64,000 nt of DNA from CAIJXB01 sp964455905 (lineage in GTDB: Bacteria > Chlamydiota > Chlamydiia > Chlamydiales > Rhabdochlamydiaceae), in assembly GCA_964455905.1 (NCBI GenBank), contig CAYVYN010000006.1:62001-126000 (forward strand), in the 5' to 3' direction. Below the pieces are notes generated by a model. That model ran no database searches and was not told the DNA's origin. It saw only the letters and a list, made by a program, of their open reading frames with translations. The position numbers and the translations under genes are program-made. Every line of letters starts with the position of its first letter. Positions within the stretch are counted from its first letter, which is position 1. Positions 33,469-41,687 of the stretch are shown here, piece by piece.

Positions 33469-34545
33469 CTAGTATTTTCCTGATTTTACTTCTACCCATA
33501 TATCATTAACTGTTTGTCTTGGGATAGGATTTTGTGTGAAGTAGAACTTTTCAAAGTTTTTTTCTGAAGATAATAGAAGTTGTTGTACTTCGGAGTTTAT
33601 AGGGATACTTTTAAATGACTGCAGTGTAGAGGGAAAGAACCCAAAGGTAGTAAAATGCGATAAAACAGATTCTTCTTTGTATAGGTAGTTAATAAGTTTA
33701 TACGTTAAGTCTTCTTTTTGACTTAGTTTAGGTATAGAAAGGCTTTCTATAGAAATGAAGGTTCCTTCTTTAGGAATGACAAAACCTAAATTGGGAAATA
33801 CTTTTAAGGTTCTCCAAAGATAAGAGCTAGAGGCAACGGCCACTTCACAGTTTCCTGTTGCTAAGAAGTAATCTCCTCTAAAACTAGCATAGGCTTCTAC
33901 CCAGGCTTTTTGCCTAGTCAAAAGCTCTTTTACCTGTTCTATTTCATGAGGAGTTAATGCTGTTTTTTTTCCAAACAAGTAAAAAGAGGCGAAAAGGGTT
34001 GCTTCGATTGGATCATTTGTCATCGATATTTTATAATTTATTAAATCTTTGTTAAAAATTAAACCCCAAGTAGCTTCTGTGGGGTGATTTTTGAAATATT
34101 CCTTATTTACGCCTAATAGGAAAATTTCCCAAGCGAATGGTATGGAGTATTCATTCGAGATATCGAAAAAATGGTTGAGTAGGTTGGGGTTGATCTGGTC
34201 CCAGAAGGAGAGTTTTGATTTGTCTATTTTTTTTAATAGCTGTTCTTTTACCAGTAGGTGTACTGCATAGTCTGAGGGAACGATTAGATCATATCCTTCA
34301 CCTTTAGTGGCTTTTAATTTGACAAGCAGTTCTTCGTTTGAGGAATAGTAGTTGAATTTGACTTTGATTCCTGTTTCTTTTTCAAATGCTTTAATGATCT
34401 CTAGATCTAAAATATCTCCCCAAGTAAATACGTTAATTGTATTTTTTTCATAAGATAAGAATTTTACTTTTGGCCAGTAAAGAGCCCCCATAATTAAGCA
34501 GATCCAAGAAAAAATAATTCCTGTTCGAATGAGTAGTTTTTTCAT
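33469..34545 (-). CDS. potD: Spermidine/putrescine-binding protein PotD
   Basis: The periplasmic substrate-binding protein of the polyamine ABC transporter. An N-terminal hydrophobic segment (about residues 7-24) serves as signal or anchor. The mature part starts with the family pattern INVFTWGDILDLEIIKAFEKETGIKVKFNYY, followed by YDLIVPSDYAVHLLVKEQLLKKID, both typical of PotD/PotF. Length 358 residues. It overlaps potC by one base and is the last gene of potABCD. Exact substrate (spermidine, putrescine or both) cannot be read from sequence. Confidence 0.92.
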   Translation of the reverse strand: MKKLLIRTGIIFSWICLIMGALYWPKVKFLSYEKNTINVFTWGDILDLEIIKAFEKETGIKVKFNYYSSNEELLVKLKATKGEGYDLIVPSDYAVHLLVKEQLLKKIDKSKLSFWDQINPNLLNHFFDISNEYSIPFAWEIFLLGVNKEYFKNHPTEATWGLIFNKDLINYKISMTNDPIEATLFASFYLFGKKTALTPHEIEQVKELLTRQKAWVEAYASFRGDYFLATGNCEVAVASSSYLWRTLKVFPNLGFVIPKEGTFISIESLSIPKLSQKEDLTYKLINYLYKEESVLSHFTTFGFFPSTLQSFKSIPINSEVQQLLLSSEKNFEKFYFTQNPIPRQTVNDIWVEVKSGKY

Positions 34546-35330
34546 TAAAAAATCCTAGCTTTTGTTTTAAGCGAAAAAAATATTAGAGCAAAAAGCCCGC
34601 TTAACGCTAGTAAAACAGCGGAAAGAGCATTAACGACAGGGGAAATTCCCGTTCTAAGCATCGACATAATATACAATGAAAGAGTTTGAGAGGAGCTTCC
34701 AGCACAAAAATAAGATAAAATGAAATCATCGAAAGAAATAATAAAAATAAGGAGGCCAGTCGCTATCAGTGAAGGGCTTAGTAGGGGAAGGGTTACTTTG
34801 AAAAAAGTTTGTATGGGAGTTGCCCCTAAAACAAGAGATGCTTCTGTGATTCTTTTGTCTAATTCATGATATCTAGCGTATAAAATAGGAACTGAAAAAC
34901 CAAGGCCTAAAACCGTATGGGCTAGAACTAAAGTAACAAGCCCAAGAGGAATAGCCGATAACGTGAAAAATCCAAGAAGAGCAACAGCTAGAACAGTTTC
35001 TGGAATGACAATATTCCCATAGTAAAGAAAGAGTAATTGTTTAATCCGACCCCCTTGAGCCACGTAGAAAATTAGAAAAACGCCAAGCAGTAGGCTAATA
35101 ATAGTAGCTGATGTAGCTACAATAAGAGAGTTAAAAAAAGAAATCCAAAGATAAGGCGAGTGAAAAAGTTCTTCATACCATTTCCAAGAAAATTCTTTCC
35201 AGGGTGATGGGAAATTATCCACGTTGAAAGAAAAAACAAGCAAAACAATAATTGGAAGATAAAGAAAACAGTATGTCGTTAACGTTAGTAAGAGATGTAA
35301 AAATTTAATGAATTTACTTTTTGAAGTCAT
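34545..35330 (-). CDS. potC: Polyamine ABC transporter permease PotC
   Basis: An inner-membrane permease of 261 residues with about six TM segments. The cytoplasmic EAA loop that contacts the ATPase reads EASLVLGATPIQTFFKVTLPLL. The N-terminal segment with SFNVDNFPSPWKEFSWKWYEELF is typical of PotC/PotI. It overlaps potB by 17 bases and potD by one base, so expression is coupled. Forms the channel together with PotB. Confidence 0.93.
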   Translation of the reverse strand: MTSKSKFIKFLHLLLTLTTYCFLYLPIIVLLVFSFNVDNFPSPWKEFSWKWYEELFHSPYLWISFFNSLIVATSATIISLLLGVFLIFYVAQGGRIKQLLFLYYGNIVIPETVLAVALLGFFTLSAIPLGLVTLVLAHTVLGLGFSVPILYARYHELDKRITEASLVLGATPIQTFFKVTLPLLSPSLIATGLLIFIISFDDFILSYFCAGSSSQTLSLYIMSMLRTGISPVVNALSAVLLALSGLFALIFFSLKTKARIF

Positions 35331-36204
35331 AAGAGCCTTTAGAAGTGAATTTTGGCGTCAAAACAGCGTTAAGAAACAAATAAAGTAACACAGTCGAAAT
35401 AAGAAGCACAAAACAGGAGACTAGCGTAAAGGCGGCTCCTAATGAACCTGTTTCGTCGCCTAGTATATAACGAGCCACAACACTTCCGACAAACATTTGT
35501 TTATCTCCTCCCATAAGTTCGGGGATAGCAAATTCTCCAAAAGATGGGATGTATACAAGAAAAAAACCAGATCTAATTCCTGTTAAACTTAAAGGTAGCA
35601 TGATTCGGCGAAGAGTTTGAAACCAGCTGGCGCCAAGATCCACCGAAGCTTCAATAAGGCGGTAGTCAAATTTTTCTAAAGAAGAATAGATAGGAAGAAC
35701 CATAAAAGGCAGATAGTAATAAACCATCATGACCATTGTGGCAAAGATCGAATTCATAAATTCAATAGGCTCATGGATAAGCCCTATTGATAAAAGCAGG
35801 TTGTTTAAAAACCCTTCCCTTTCTAAAACAAAAAACCAAGCATATACATGGAGAAGGAAATTTGTCCAAAAAGGGATAATAAGAAGTAGCAGTAGGAAGT
35901 TTTTTATTTTTTTGCCTCTAAAAGCCATAAAATACGCAAGGGGGTATGCAATTAAAAAGCAAATAGCAGCATTGCTAATCCCTAAGGCTACAGAAGAGAA
36001 AATAACTCTCATGTACGTTGGCGTTAAGAAAATGGAAATTTTTTTGAGCGTCAATCCTTGGATGGCTCCTAGATCTGAGAAAGCAAGAAAACTAGAACAT
36101 ACAATAATAAAGAGAGGGACATAGAAAAAAAGGACTTGCCAGATCAGCGCTGGTGCTCCTAAGGCAAATGGAAATTCCGTAAATTTTTTTCGCAAAATTT
36201 TCAT
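35314..36204 (-). CDS. potB: Polyamine ABC transporter permease PotB
   Basis: The second permease, 296 residues with about six TM segments. The EAA loop reads EASVDLGASWFQTLRRIMLPLS. Other family features are the periplasmic loop region AWFFVLEREGFLNNLL and the FIPSFGEFAIPELMGG-type segment near residue 230. It overlaps the potA stop by four bases (ATGA) and potC by 17 bases. Confidence 0.93.
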   Translation of the reverse strand: MKILRKKFTEFPFALGAPALIWQVLFFYVPLFIIVCSSFLAFSDLGAIQGLTLKKISIFLTPTYMRVIFSSVALGISNAAICFLIAYPLAYFMAFRGKKIKNFLLLLLIIPFWTNFLLHVYAWFFVLEREGFLNNLLLSIGLIHEPIEFMNSIFATMVMMVYYYLPFMVLPIYSSLEKFDYRLIEASVDLGASWFQTLRRIMLPLSLTGIRSGFFLVYIPSFGEFAIPELMGGDKQMFVGSVVARYILGDETGSLGAAFTLVSCFVLLISTVLLYLFLNAVLTPKFTSKGSYDFKK

Positions 36205-37292
36205 TTTTCTAAAATCACCGCATTTTCTTTTTGCCAGTATAGGTGTACTTCGTTGTCGTAATCGATCACTTCTTGAGGAAAGTGTTCTTCGTTTTGTTCA
36301 AAAACTTGTAATTTGAGCTGGTTTTTTAAAAGAACATTGTACTGAGTCGATCTTCCATGATAAACGATAGAATCTACTGTTGCTTTTAGTGTATTAGAGA
36401 AGTTTTTAGCTTCTTTTTTGGAAATCAGAATTTTTTCAGGACGAATACTAATCAAAATATCACATCCTTCTATCATCCACTCTTTTCTATGGGGAATAAA
36501 TAATTTAAAAGAGCCGAGTTCGGGGATTTCAATCTCTGGGTCTATTTCAAGATTTCGAAGCTTTCCTTGTAAAATATTTGTTGTTCCCACGAAATTTGCC
36601 ACAAACGAAGAGGAGGGGAATTCATAAATTTCTTTTGGCGTTCCGATTTGTTCTATTTCGCCTTTATTATTCATGATGGCCATCTGATCTGCTACAGTCA
36701 AAGCTTCAAACTGATCGTGGGTGACATAGATAAATGTTGTTTTTAGTTTGTCTTGTAGTTCGATCAATTCAATAAGCATTTTTTCGCGCAATTTGAAATC
36801 TAGAGCAGCAAGTGGTTCATCTAGCAAGAGTACGGAAGGTTCATTTACAATCGCTCTTGCTAAAGCAACTCTTTGTTGTTGTCCTCCAGAAAGCTGAGAG
36901 GTTAATTTATAGACGTGATTTTCTAAGTCAAAAGCCTCTAATATTTTTAGTACTTTTTGTGCGATGAATTCTTTGGGTAGCTTTTTGATTTTAAGGCTAT
37001 AGGCAACGTTATCAAATACATTAAGATGGGGAAATAGCGCATAGTTTTGAAAAACGATATTTATTGGTCTTTGATGGATAGGTACGTGGGTGATGTTTTC
37101 ATCATCTAAAAAAATATTTCCTGAGTCTGCAGATTCAAGGCCCCCAATTAATCTTAATAAGGTAGTTTTTCCACAACCACTTGGGCCTAGTAGGGCGAAG
37201 AATTTTCCACCTGGAATATGGAGGGAAATATTATTAATAATAGTTCCTTCTGCTAGGTTTTTTTTTAATTTTTCTAGTGTAATGCTTCTCAT
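36201..37292 (-). CDS. potA: Polyamine ABC transporter ATPase PotA
   Basis: The ATP-binding subunit that powers polyamine import. Walker A is GPSGCGKTT at residues 36-44, the Q-loop is FQNYALFPH, the ABC signature is LSGGQQQR, and Walker B is VLLLDEPLAALD, followed by the switch His in VTHDQ. The C-terminal TOBE domain (from about residue 240) includes ISIRPEKI. 363 residues, complete. First gene of potABCD; the divergent trxB starts 188 bases away. Confidence 0.94.
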   Translation of the reverse strand: MRSITLEKLKKNLAEGTIINNISLHIPGGKFFALLGPSGCGKTTLLRLIGGLESADSGNIFLDDENITHVPIHQRPINIVFQNYALFPHLNVFDNVAYSLKIKKLPKEFIAQKVLKILEAFDLENHVYKLTSQLSGGQQQRVALARAIVNEPSVLLLDEPLAALDFKLREKMLIELIELQDKLKTTFIYVTHDQFEALTVADQMAIMNNKGEIEQIGTPKEIYEFPSSSFVANFVGTTNILQGKLRNLEIDPEIEIPELGSFKLFIPHRKEWMIEGCDILISIRPEKILISKKEAKNFSNTLKATVDSIVYHGRSTQYNVLLKNQLKLQVFEQNEEHFPQEVIDYDNEVHLYWQKENAVILEK

Positions 37293-37480
37293 CGCCGCCT
37301 ATTTAAAAAATGACCTGATTTTTTCTAGCCCATTTTACTTGGTTACCTATTTTTTTGCAGTGGAAAAACTTCTTTACCTTAAGAATTCTAGTGTTTTTTT
37401 TCTTCGAGAGAGTCTTTTGTGGTTTATAATTTTTTGTTCGGGTAAAAAAGAGGTAAATTTTTTAAAAAAGAGTCTTTTTT

Positions 37481-38434
37481 ATGGATAAGAAAAAATTAGT
37501 CATTATTGGGTCCGGTCCCGCAGCGTACACTGCTGCTATTTATGCAGCTAGAGCTAATCTATCACCTGTAATTTTTGAGGGTTTTTATTCTGGGGTTTCG
37601 GGAGGGCAGCTGATGACAACAACCGAGGTTGAAAACTACCCAGGATTTCCTAAGGGTATAGAAGGTCCTGAGCTTATGGTGCTTTTCAAAGAGCAGGCGA
37701 TTCGTTTTGGTACTTTAATGCTCCCAGAGGATGTAATTTCTGTAGATTTAGCAAACCATCCTTTTATTGTAAGAGGAAGCAAAACTTCTTTTGAGGCAGA
37801 GTCTATTATTATTGCGACAGGAGCTACCGCTAAACGATTAGATGTTCCTGGCTGCCGAGATGGTGAGTTTTGGCAAAAAGGTGTTACAGCTTGTGCTGTT
37901 TGTGATGGAGCGGCGCCTATTTTTAGGAATAAGGATCTTTTTGTTATAGGTGGTGGAGATAGCGCTATTGAAGAAGCAATTTTTCTTACAAAATTTGGAA
38001 AGAAAGTGTACTTGGTTCATCGAAGAGATGAGCTCCGCGCTTCTAAAATTATGCAAGCTAGGTTGTTGTCTCATCCTAAAATTGAAGTGATTTGGTCTCA
38101 TGTTCCTGTTGAGGTCCTTGGTGATAAGGTTGTAAAATCTATTGTTTTAGAGAATGTTGTGACAAAAGAAAGAAAAACGTTTGATGCTGCTGGCGTTTTT
38201 TTTGCAATAGGCCACGTTCCTAATGTGGGATTTTTAGGCGGACAGATTCCTTTAGAAGACAATGGCTATATTAAGGTGGTTCCAGGATCTAGTAAAACGG
38301 CGGTGCCTGGTGTTTTTGCTGCGGGCGATGTTCAAGATCATGTGTATAGACAAGCTATTACTGCTGCTGGCAGTGGTTGTATGGCAGCCCTCGATGCAGA
38401 AAGGTGGCTTTCGGAAAAAGGGCTTGACGCATGA
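37481..38434 (+). CDS. trxB: Thioredoxin reductase
   Basis: An FAD- and NADPH-dependent reductase for thioredoxin. The FAD-binding GSGPAAYTAAIYAAR lies at the N-terminus, the redox-active pair is in CAVCDGA (Cys138 and Cys141), the NADPH site is VIGGGDSAIEEA, and the C-terminal GVFAAGDVQD motif closes the FAD site. 317 residues, complete. Its stop overlaps the start of the outer-membrane-like gene by four bases (ATGA), so the two form an operon. Confidence 0.95.
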   Translation: MDKKKLVIIGSGPAAYTAAIYAARANLSPVIFEGFYSGVSGGQLMTTTEVENYPGFPKGIEGPELMVLFKEQAIRFGTLMLPEDVISVDLANHPFIVRGSKTSFEAESIIIATGATAKRLDVPGCRDGEFWQKGVTACAVCDGAAPIFRNKDLFVIGGGDSAIEEAIFLTKFGKKVYLVHRRDELRASKIMQARLLSHPKIEVIWSHVPVEVLGDKVVKSIVLENVVTKERKTFDAAGVFFAIGHVPNVGFLGGQIPLEDNGYIKVVPGSSKTAVPGVFAAGDVQDHVYRQAITAAGSGCMAALDAERWLSEKGLDA

Positions 38435-39246
38435 AAAAACAATCTTTTTTATTTTTTATTTTATCTACTTCTTTTTTAGGAGCTCTAGAAGAGTCCCCTT
38501 GGCTTGGAGATGTGTATGCATTTAATTTACACGCAAACGAAAGCTATAGTCGGTATCGTTATATAGATAATGCGGTGATTCAGCCGCATTATGCTTACAA
38601 TAATTATGTAAATCAGATTTCTTTTTCTTTTACTCCGGCGCCTTCTTTAGGCGTAGAAATTGAGTGTGAGATGGCAAGAACACCTCATCAGCTCTATGGC
38701 TTTCGTGCTATGGCACTAGGTTCTCGATATCGTTTTTTTGATGATATAGCAGGAGATTCTTTTAGTCTTGTTTTAGGAGGCGTTTTAAGGTCTGTGGGGG
38801 GGCGATCTGTACGAGATGTGAGTAGCCCTTATGCTTCTTACATGAATTATGAGGTCCAATGCTCTTTAGGTAAGGAGTTTTCTAAAAACGCAAATTGGAC
38901 TAGTCGTGGATATGTAATGGGCTCTACCGGTATTGCAAATCACGGATCTTTTTGGAACCGAATGAGCGCTTTTTTAGAGGGGCGTTTTTTTGATTCTCAA
39001 ATTTTTAATGTGTTTACAGAGGGGTATTTCGGGTATGGCTCTTCTAACAAAGTTGTTATCGATGATTTTCGAGGGTGGGGTTATGTTCGACATAGTTCTT
39101 TGGATATAGGCGCTTCCTACAAGTATGCTTGGCTTTTATGGGGAGAACTTGGGATTTCTTACGTGTATCGCATATTGGCTAAATCGTATCCGCAAAACGT
39201 ACAGACAGTAGAAATTTCTTATACTTTACCGTTTTCTTTGCTTTAA
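38431..39246 (+). CDS. Probable outer-membrane beta-barrel protein, 271 aa
   Basis: Residues 1-18 form a signal peptide (MKKQSFLFFILSTSFLGA). The mature part is rich in Tyr, Phe, Ser and Gly in alternating amphipathic strands (for example NQISFSFTPAPSLGVEIECEM, GYFGYGSS, LGISYVYR), with few Lys. It ends with a strand VEISYTLPFSLL. This layout suggests an outer-membrane barrel of about eight to twelve strands rather than an enzyme. It overlaps trxB by four bases. The translation coupling to a thiol reductase is odd for an exported protein; there are only two Cys. Family not recognised. Confidence 0.65.
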   Translation: MKKQSFLFFILSTSFLGALEESPWLGDVYAFNLHANESYSRYRYIDNAVIQPHYAYNNYVNQISFSFTPAPSLGVEIECEMARTPHQLYGFRAMALGSRYRFFDDIAGDSFSLVLGGVLRSVGGRSVRDVSSPYASYMNYEVQCSLGKEFSKNANWTSRGYVMGSTGIANHGSFWNRMSAFLEGRFFDSQIFNVFTEGYFGYGSSNKVVIDDFRGWGYVRHSSLDIGASYKYAWLLWGELGISYVYRILAKSYPQNVQTVEISYTLPFSLL

Positions 39247-39260
39247 GAAGAAATAGTTTT

Positions 39261-39659
39261 TTAAGAGCTCGATGCAAGCCAGATTGCAGTTGTAGCAACA
39301 AATGATTTGCAATGACTAATAGAGATTAAGACAATAGGGTTGCCCAGGTTTTTTTGAATCTTTTCGGAGAAACTTGCTACAGGTTTTCCGAGAGCATCGT
39401 GCGAGATTTCTATGTCAAGCCAAGATAGTTGAGCGCCAAAGCCAGTTCCAAATGCTTTGGCTATCGATTCTTTTACGGAAAATCTTGCTGCTAGGTGAGG
39501 AATTGGATCTTTGTGTTTAAGGCAATACTCTTGTTCTTTAGAAGAAAAGAGTTTATTTAAAAAATGGCTCCCGTGTTTTTCATAACTTTTTCGCAATCTT
39601 TCAATTTCTAAAATGTCGTTGCCTAGACCTCTGATAGGTGGTTGCTTGGATTCAGTCAT
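39261..39659 (-). CDS. acpS: Holo-[acyl-carrier-protein] synthase
   Basis: AcpS transfers 4'-phosphopantetheine from CoA to Ser36 of AcpP. The metal-binding Asp is in GLGNDILEIERLR and the second motif is ARFSVKESIAKAFGTG, both diagnostic. Length 132 residues is normal. TTGGAG lies a few bases upstream. The first eight bases overlap the small ORF ahead of it (ATGACTGA), and it is the last gene of the zwf cluster on the minus strand. Confidence 0.93.
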   Translation of the reverse strand: MTESKQPPIRGLGNDILEIERLRKSYEKHGSHFLNKLFSSKEQEYCLKHKDPIPHLAARFSVKESIAKAFGTGFGAQLSWLDIEISHDALGKPVASFSEKIQKNLGNPIVLISISHCKSFVATTAIWLASSS

Positions 39660-39834
39660 TTATAGAATCTCCAAAGTTAGAAAATCGATTCTGAATAACA
39701 CAGTCAAAAGGACTGTGTTTTTTATATAGAATGCCTGATAGTTGATAAATATACAAAAGAATTTTAGATTTTTTTGTTTTAGAAACGTTTATGTCGTAGT
39801 GATAATAAAACCAAAAAACTTCGGATAAGTTCAT
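39652..39834 (-). CDS. Possible 60-aa protein between pgl and acpS
   Basis: A 60-codon frame whose ATG follows the pgl stop directly (TAAATG) and whose stop overlaps the acpS start by eight bases. The product is Tyr- and Lys-rich (begins MNLSEVFWFYYHYDINVSKT), contains two Cys-free and one Cys-containing segment and has no recognised domain. The tight fit between two genes argues for translational coupling and a real small protein; the lack of a clear ribosome-binding site argues against it. Confidence 0.4.
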   Translation of the reverse strand: MNLSEVFWFYYHYDINVSKTKKSKILLYIYQLSGILYKKHSPFDCVIQNRFSNFGDSIND

Positions 39835-40602
39835 TTAAGAGTTTAAGTTATTTATAGTGTTTCTTATTATCGAAGGAGCGGCTTCGTTATCCATAATCCA
39901 AAGTGCTGGATGTTCTTGTGATCCTACATTTTGAATAGGAAAGAGAGCTTCTTTGGAAGAAAAAATTTCGATCGTTTTTTCTTGCTTTGCTTTCCCAAGA
40001 ACATAGATGACTATATTTTTTGCTTGGTTAATGCAGGTAAAAGTTAATGTCATTCTCCAGGTATTTTTTTGAGGTATATAGTTAGCAATTACCCAGCGAT
40101 CTGCAATATGTAGTCCGGTTGTTCCTGGGAATAAAGACGCTGTATGGCCATCTTCTCCCATTCCAAGCATTAGGTAATCAAATCCTAGGCTTACGTCTTT
40201 TTTCAAAAGGTTTTCATAGTCTAGTGCATTTTTTTCTATAGAGTCTTCTGCTATCATTCGATGAATTTGAACGGGGGGGATATTTACTAGAGAAAAACCT
40301 GCTTCCATTGCCATGTGATAATTGCTTTCGGAATTTTCTGGTCCAACAGAACGTTCATCACTCCAAAAAAGGTGCACCTTACTCCAGTCAATTTCTAAAG
40401 AATAAGGCTGCTTGGTAAGTAAAGAAAAAAGCGCTTTAGGAGTAGACCCTCCAGAAAGAGCTACTTGAAAAGATCCTTTTTCTTGCACAGCCTTTTGATA
40501 AGCTTTTATAAAGTGTAACGCGCAAAATTTCAGCGTTTCTTCTGCGTTTCCTGGAATAGCAATTTTTGTTTTTTCATTCCAGTTTGTAATAGGCATTAAC
40601 AT
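39835..40602 (-). CDS. pgl: 6-phosphogluconolactonase
   Basis: Hydrolyses 6-phosphogluconolactone, the product of Zwf, in the oxidative pentose phosphate branch (the gene is called devB in Chlamydia). Family motifs are LSGGSTPKALFSLL, the active region WSDERSVGPENSESNYHMA, and MLGMGEDGHTASLFPG. 255 residues. It overlaps the OpcA-like gene by seven bases and belongs to zwf-opcA-pgl. Confidence 0.93.
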   Translation of the reverse strand: MLMPITNWNEKTKIAIPGNAEETLKFCALHFIKAYQKAVQEKGSFQVALSGGSTPKALFSLLTKQPYSLEIDWSKVHLFWSDERSVGPENSESNYHMAMEAGFSLVNIPPVQIHRMIAEDSIEKNALDYENLLKKDVSLGFDYLMLGMGEDGHTASLFPGTTGLHIADRWVIANYIPQKNTWRMTLTFTCINQAKNIVIYVLGKAKQEKTIEIFSSKEALFPIQNVGSQEHPALWIMDNEAAPSIIRNTINNLNS

Positions 40603-41684
40603 TTACTTTTTCCTACAAGAATAATTTTTAAAGCTTCTATGTAATGTTCACTTGTTCCTTTATGACAGATTTCTTTCACAAGGGATTGTCCTGATTCTCT
40701 TTTAGAAACTTCCATGTGGGTTAGTAATGAACATTCAGTTGGAGTGCTATGTTTGAAATAGATTTTATCAGACATGTCTTTTTTTCTCGAAAAAGAAAAA
40801 GATTCTCCTTCACTTGTCTCAATTTCTACAGAAACAATCATTCCAGGAGGTAGCTCTTGGTGTTTTACTGTTTCTAGTTTTACAAGAAGATCGCCTTCTT
40901 CTTTGGTATATTTAAAAAGTGTATCTTCTGAATTTTCCTTTAAAGGACAAGCTTGCCATTTAAGACGACTTGCAATCCAGGCTTGCAAATAGATTGCCTG
41001 AATTTTTGTATGACAAAAAAATGGGGTTTCTTCTGCATTGTAGGTAATTGTAATAGAAGATGTTTTTTGTAGTTTATTCAGTATTTCAGGAGTTGAAAAA
41101 GTGGAGCTAATCAAAGATCTCCAGCTTTCTAAGCGAGCCCAGTTAAGGTCTGCTATTTCAAAGTGATTTTTTTCATTTTTATCAAGCATAGACTCAGCAA
41201 AAAGACTGAGATTTTCACTAGCTTCTGAATCAAAAATAATACGTGTCGCCAGGCTTTTGAGTTCGTCGAAAAGAGCGTAATTTTGTGTAAGGTCTTCTTG
41301 CCATACGAGGAATATGGGAAGATCGGGAATTAAGTGAGGCAAAAGCAGGAAGGGTATTTTTTTTTCTTCTTTTCCTCCAGTTTCAATTTCAATTAAATCA
41401 CAAGTGATATCGAAGTCTCCTTGTTTGGTCGAGATAATAGAAACCGTTGTTTCCAGAGAGTCTTTCTGGGAGGGATCTGAGGATAGAAAAAAAACTCTCG
41501 CGGGGAATTTTTCTAACGTTTTGTAGGCTACTTTTCTAAGGTACTCTTCTCTCGGAGATTTTTTAGAAAAGAAGACTAGGTTAAATAAGGATGCCCTAAC
41601 TTTATTTTTATTTTCATTGGCGTTCCAAAGATCATCGAGAGAAGATTGTATTTGTGAAGGGGAAACTATGTGTTGTGCTTTCAT
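40596..41684 (-). CDS. opcA: OpcA-like glucose-6-phosphate dehydrogenase assembly protein
   Basis: The 362-residue protein resembles OpcA, which in cyanobacteria and actinobacteria promotes assembly or activation of glucose-6-phosphate dehydrogenase. Supporting features are FNLVFFSKK, KFPARVFFLSSD, ITCDLIEIETGG, the LLPHLIPDLPIFLVWQ stretch, and IADLNWARLESWRSLIS, all of which I associate with the OpcA domain. It sits three bases after zwf and overlaps pgl, which fits the proposed role. Degree of similarity could not be measured. Confidence 0.8.
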   Translation of the reverse strand: MKAQHIVSPSQIQSSLDDLWNANENKNKVRASLFNLVFFSKKSPREEYLRKVAYKTLEKFPARVFFLSSDPSQKDSLETTVSIISTKQGDFDITCDLIEIETGGKEEKKIPFLLLPHLIPDLPIFLVWQEDLTQNYALFDELKSLATRIIFDSEASENLSLFAESMLDKNEKNHFEIADLNWARLESWRSLISSTFSTPEILNKLQKTSSITITYNAEETPFFCHTKIQAIYLQAWIASRLKWQACPLKENSEDTLFKYTKEEGDLLVKLETVKHQELPPGMIVSVEIETSEGESFSFSRKKDMSDKIYFKHSTPTECSLLTHMEVSKRESGQSLVKEICHKGTSEHYIEALKIILVGKSKC

Positions 41685-41687
41685 GTT

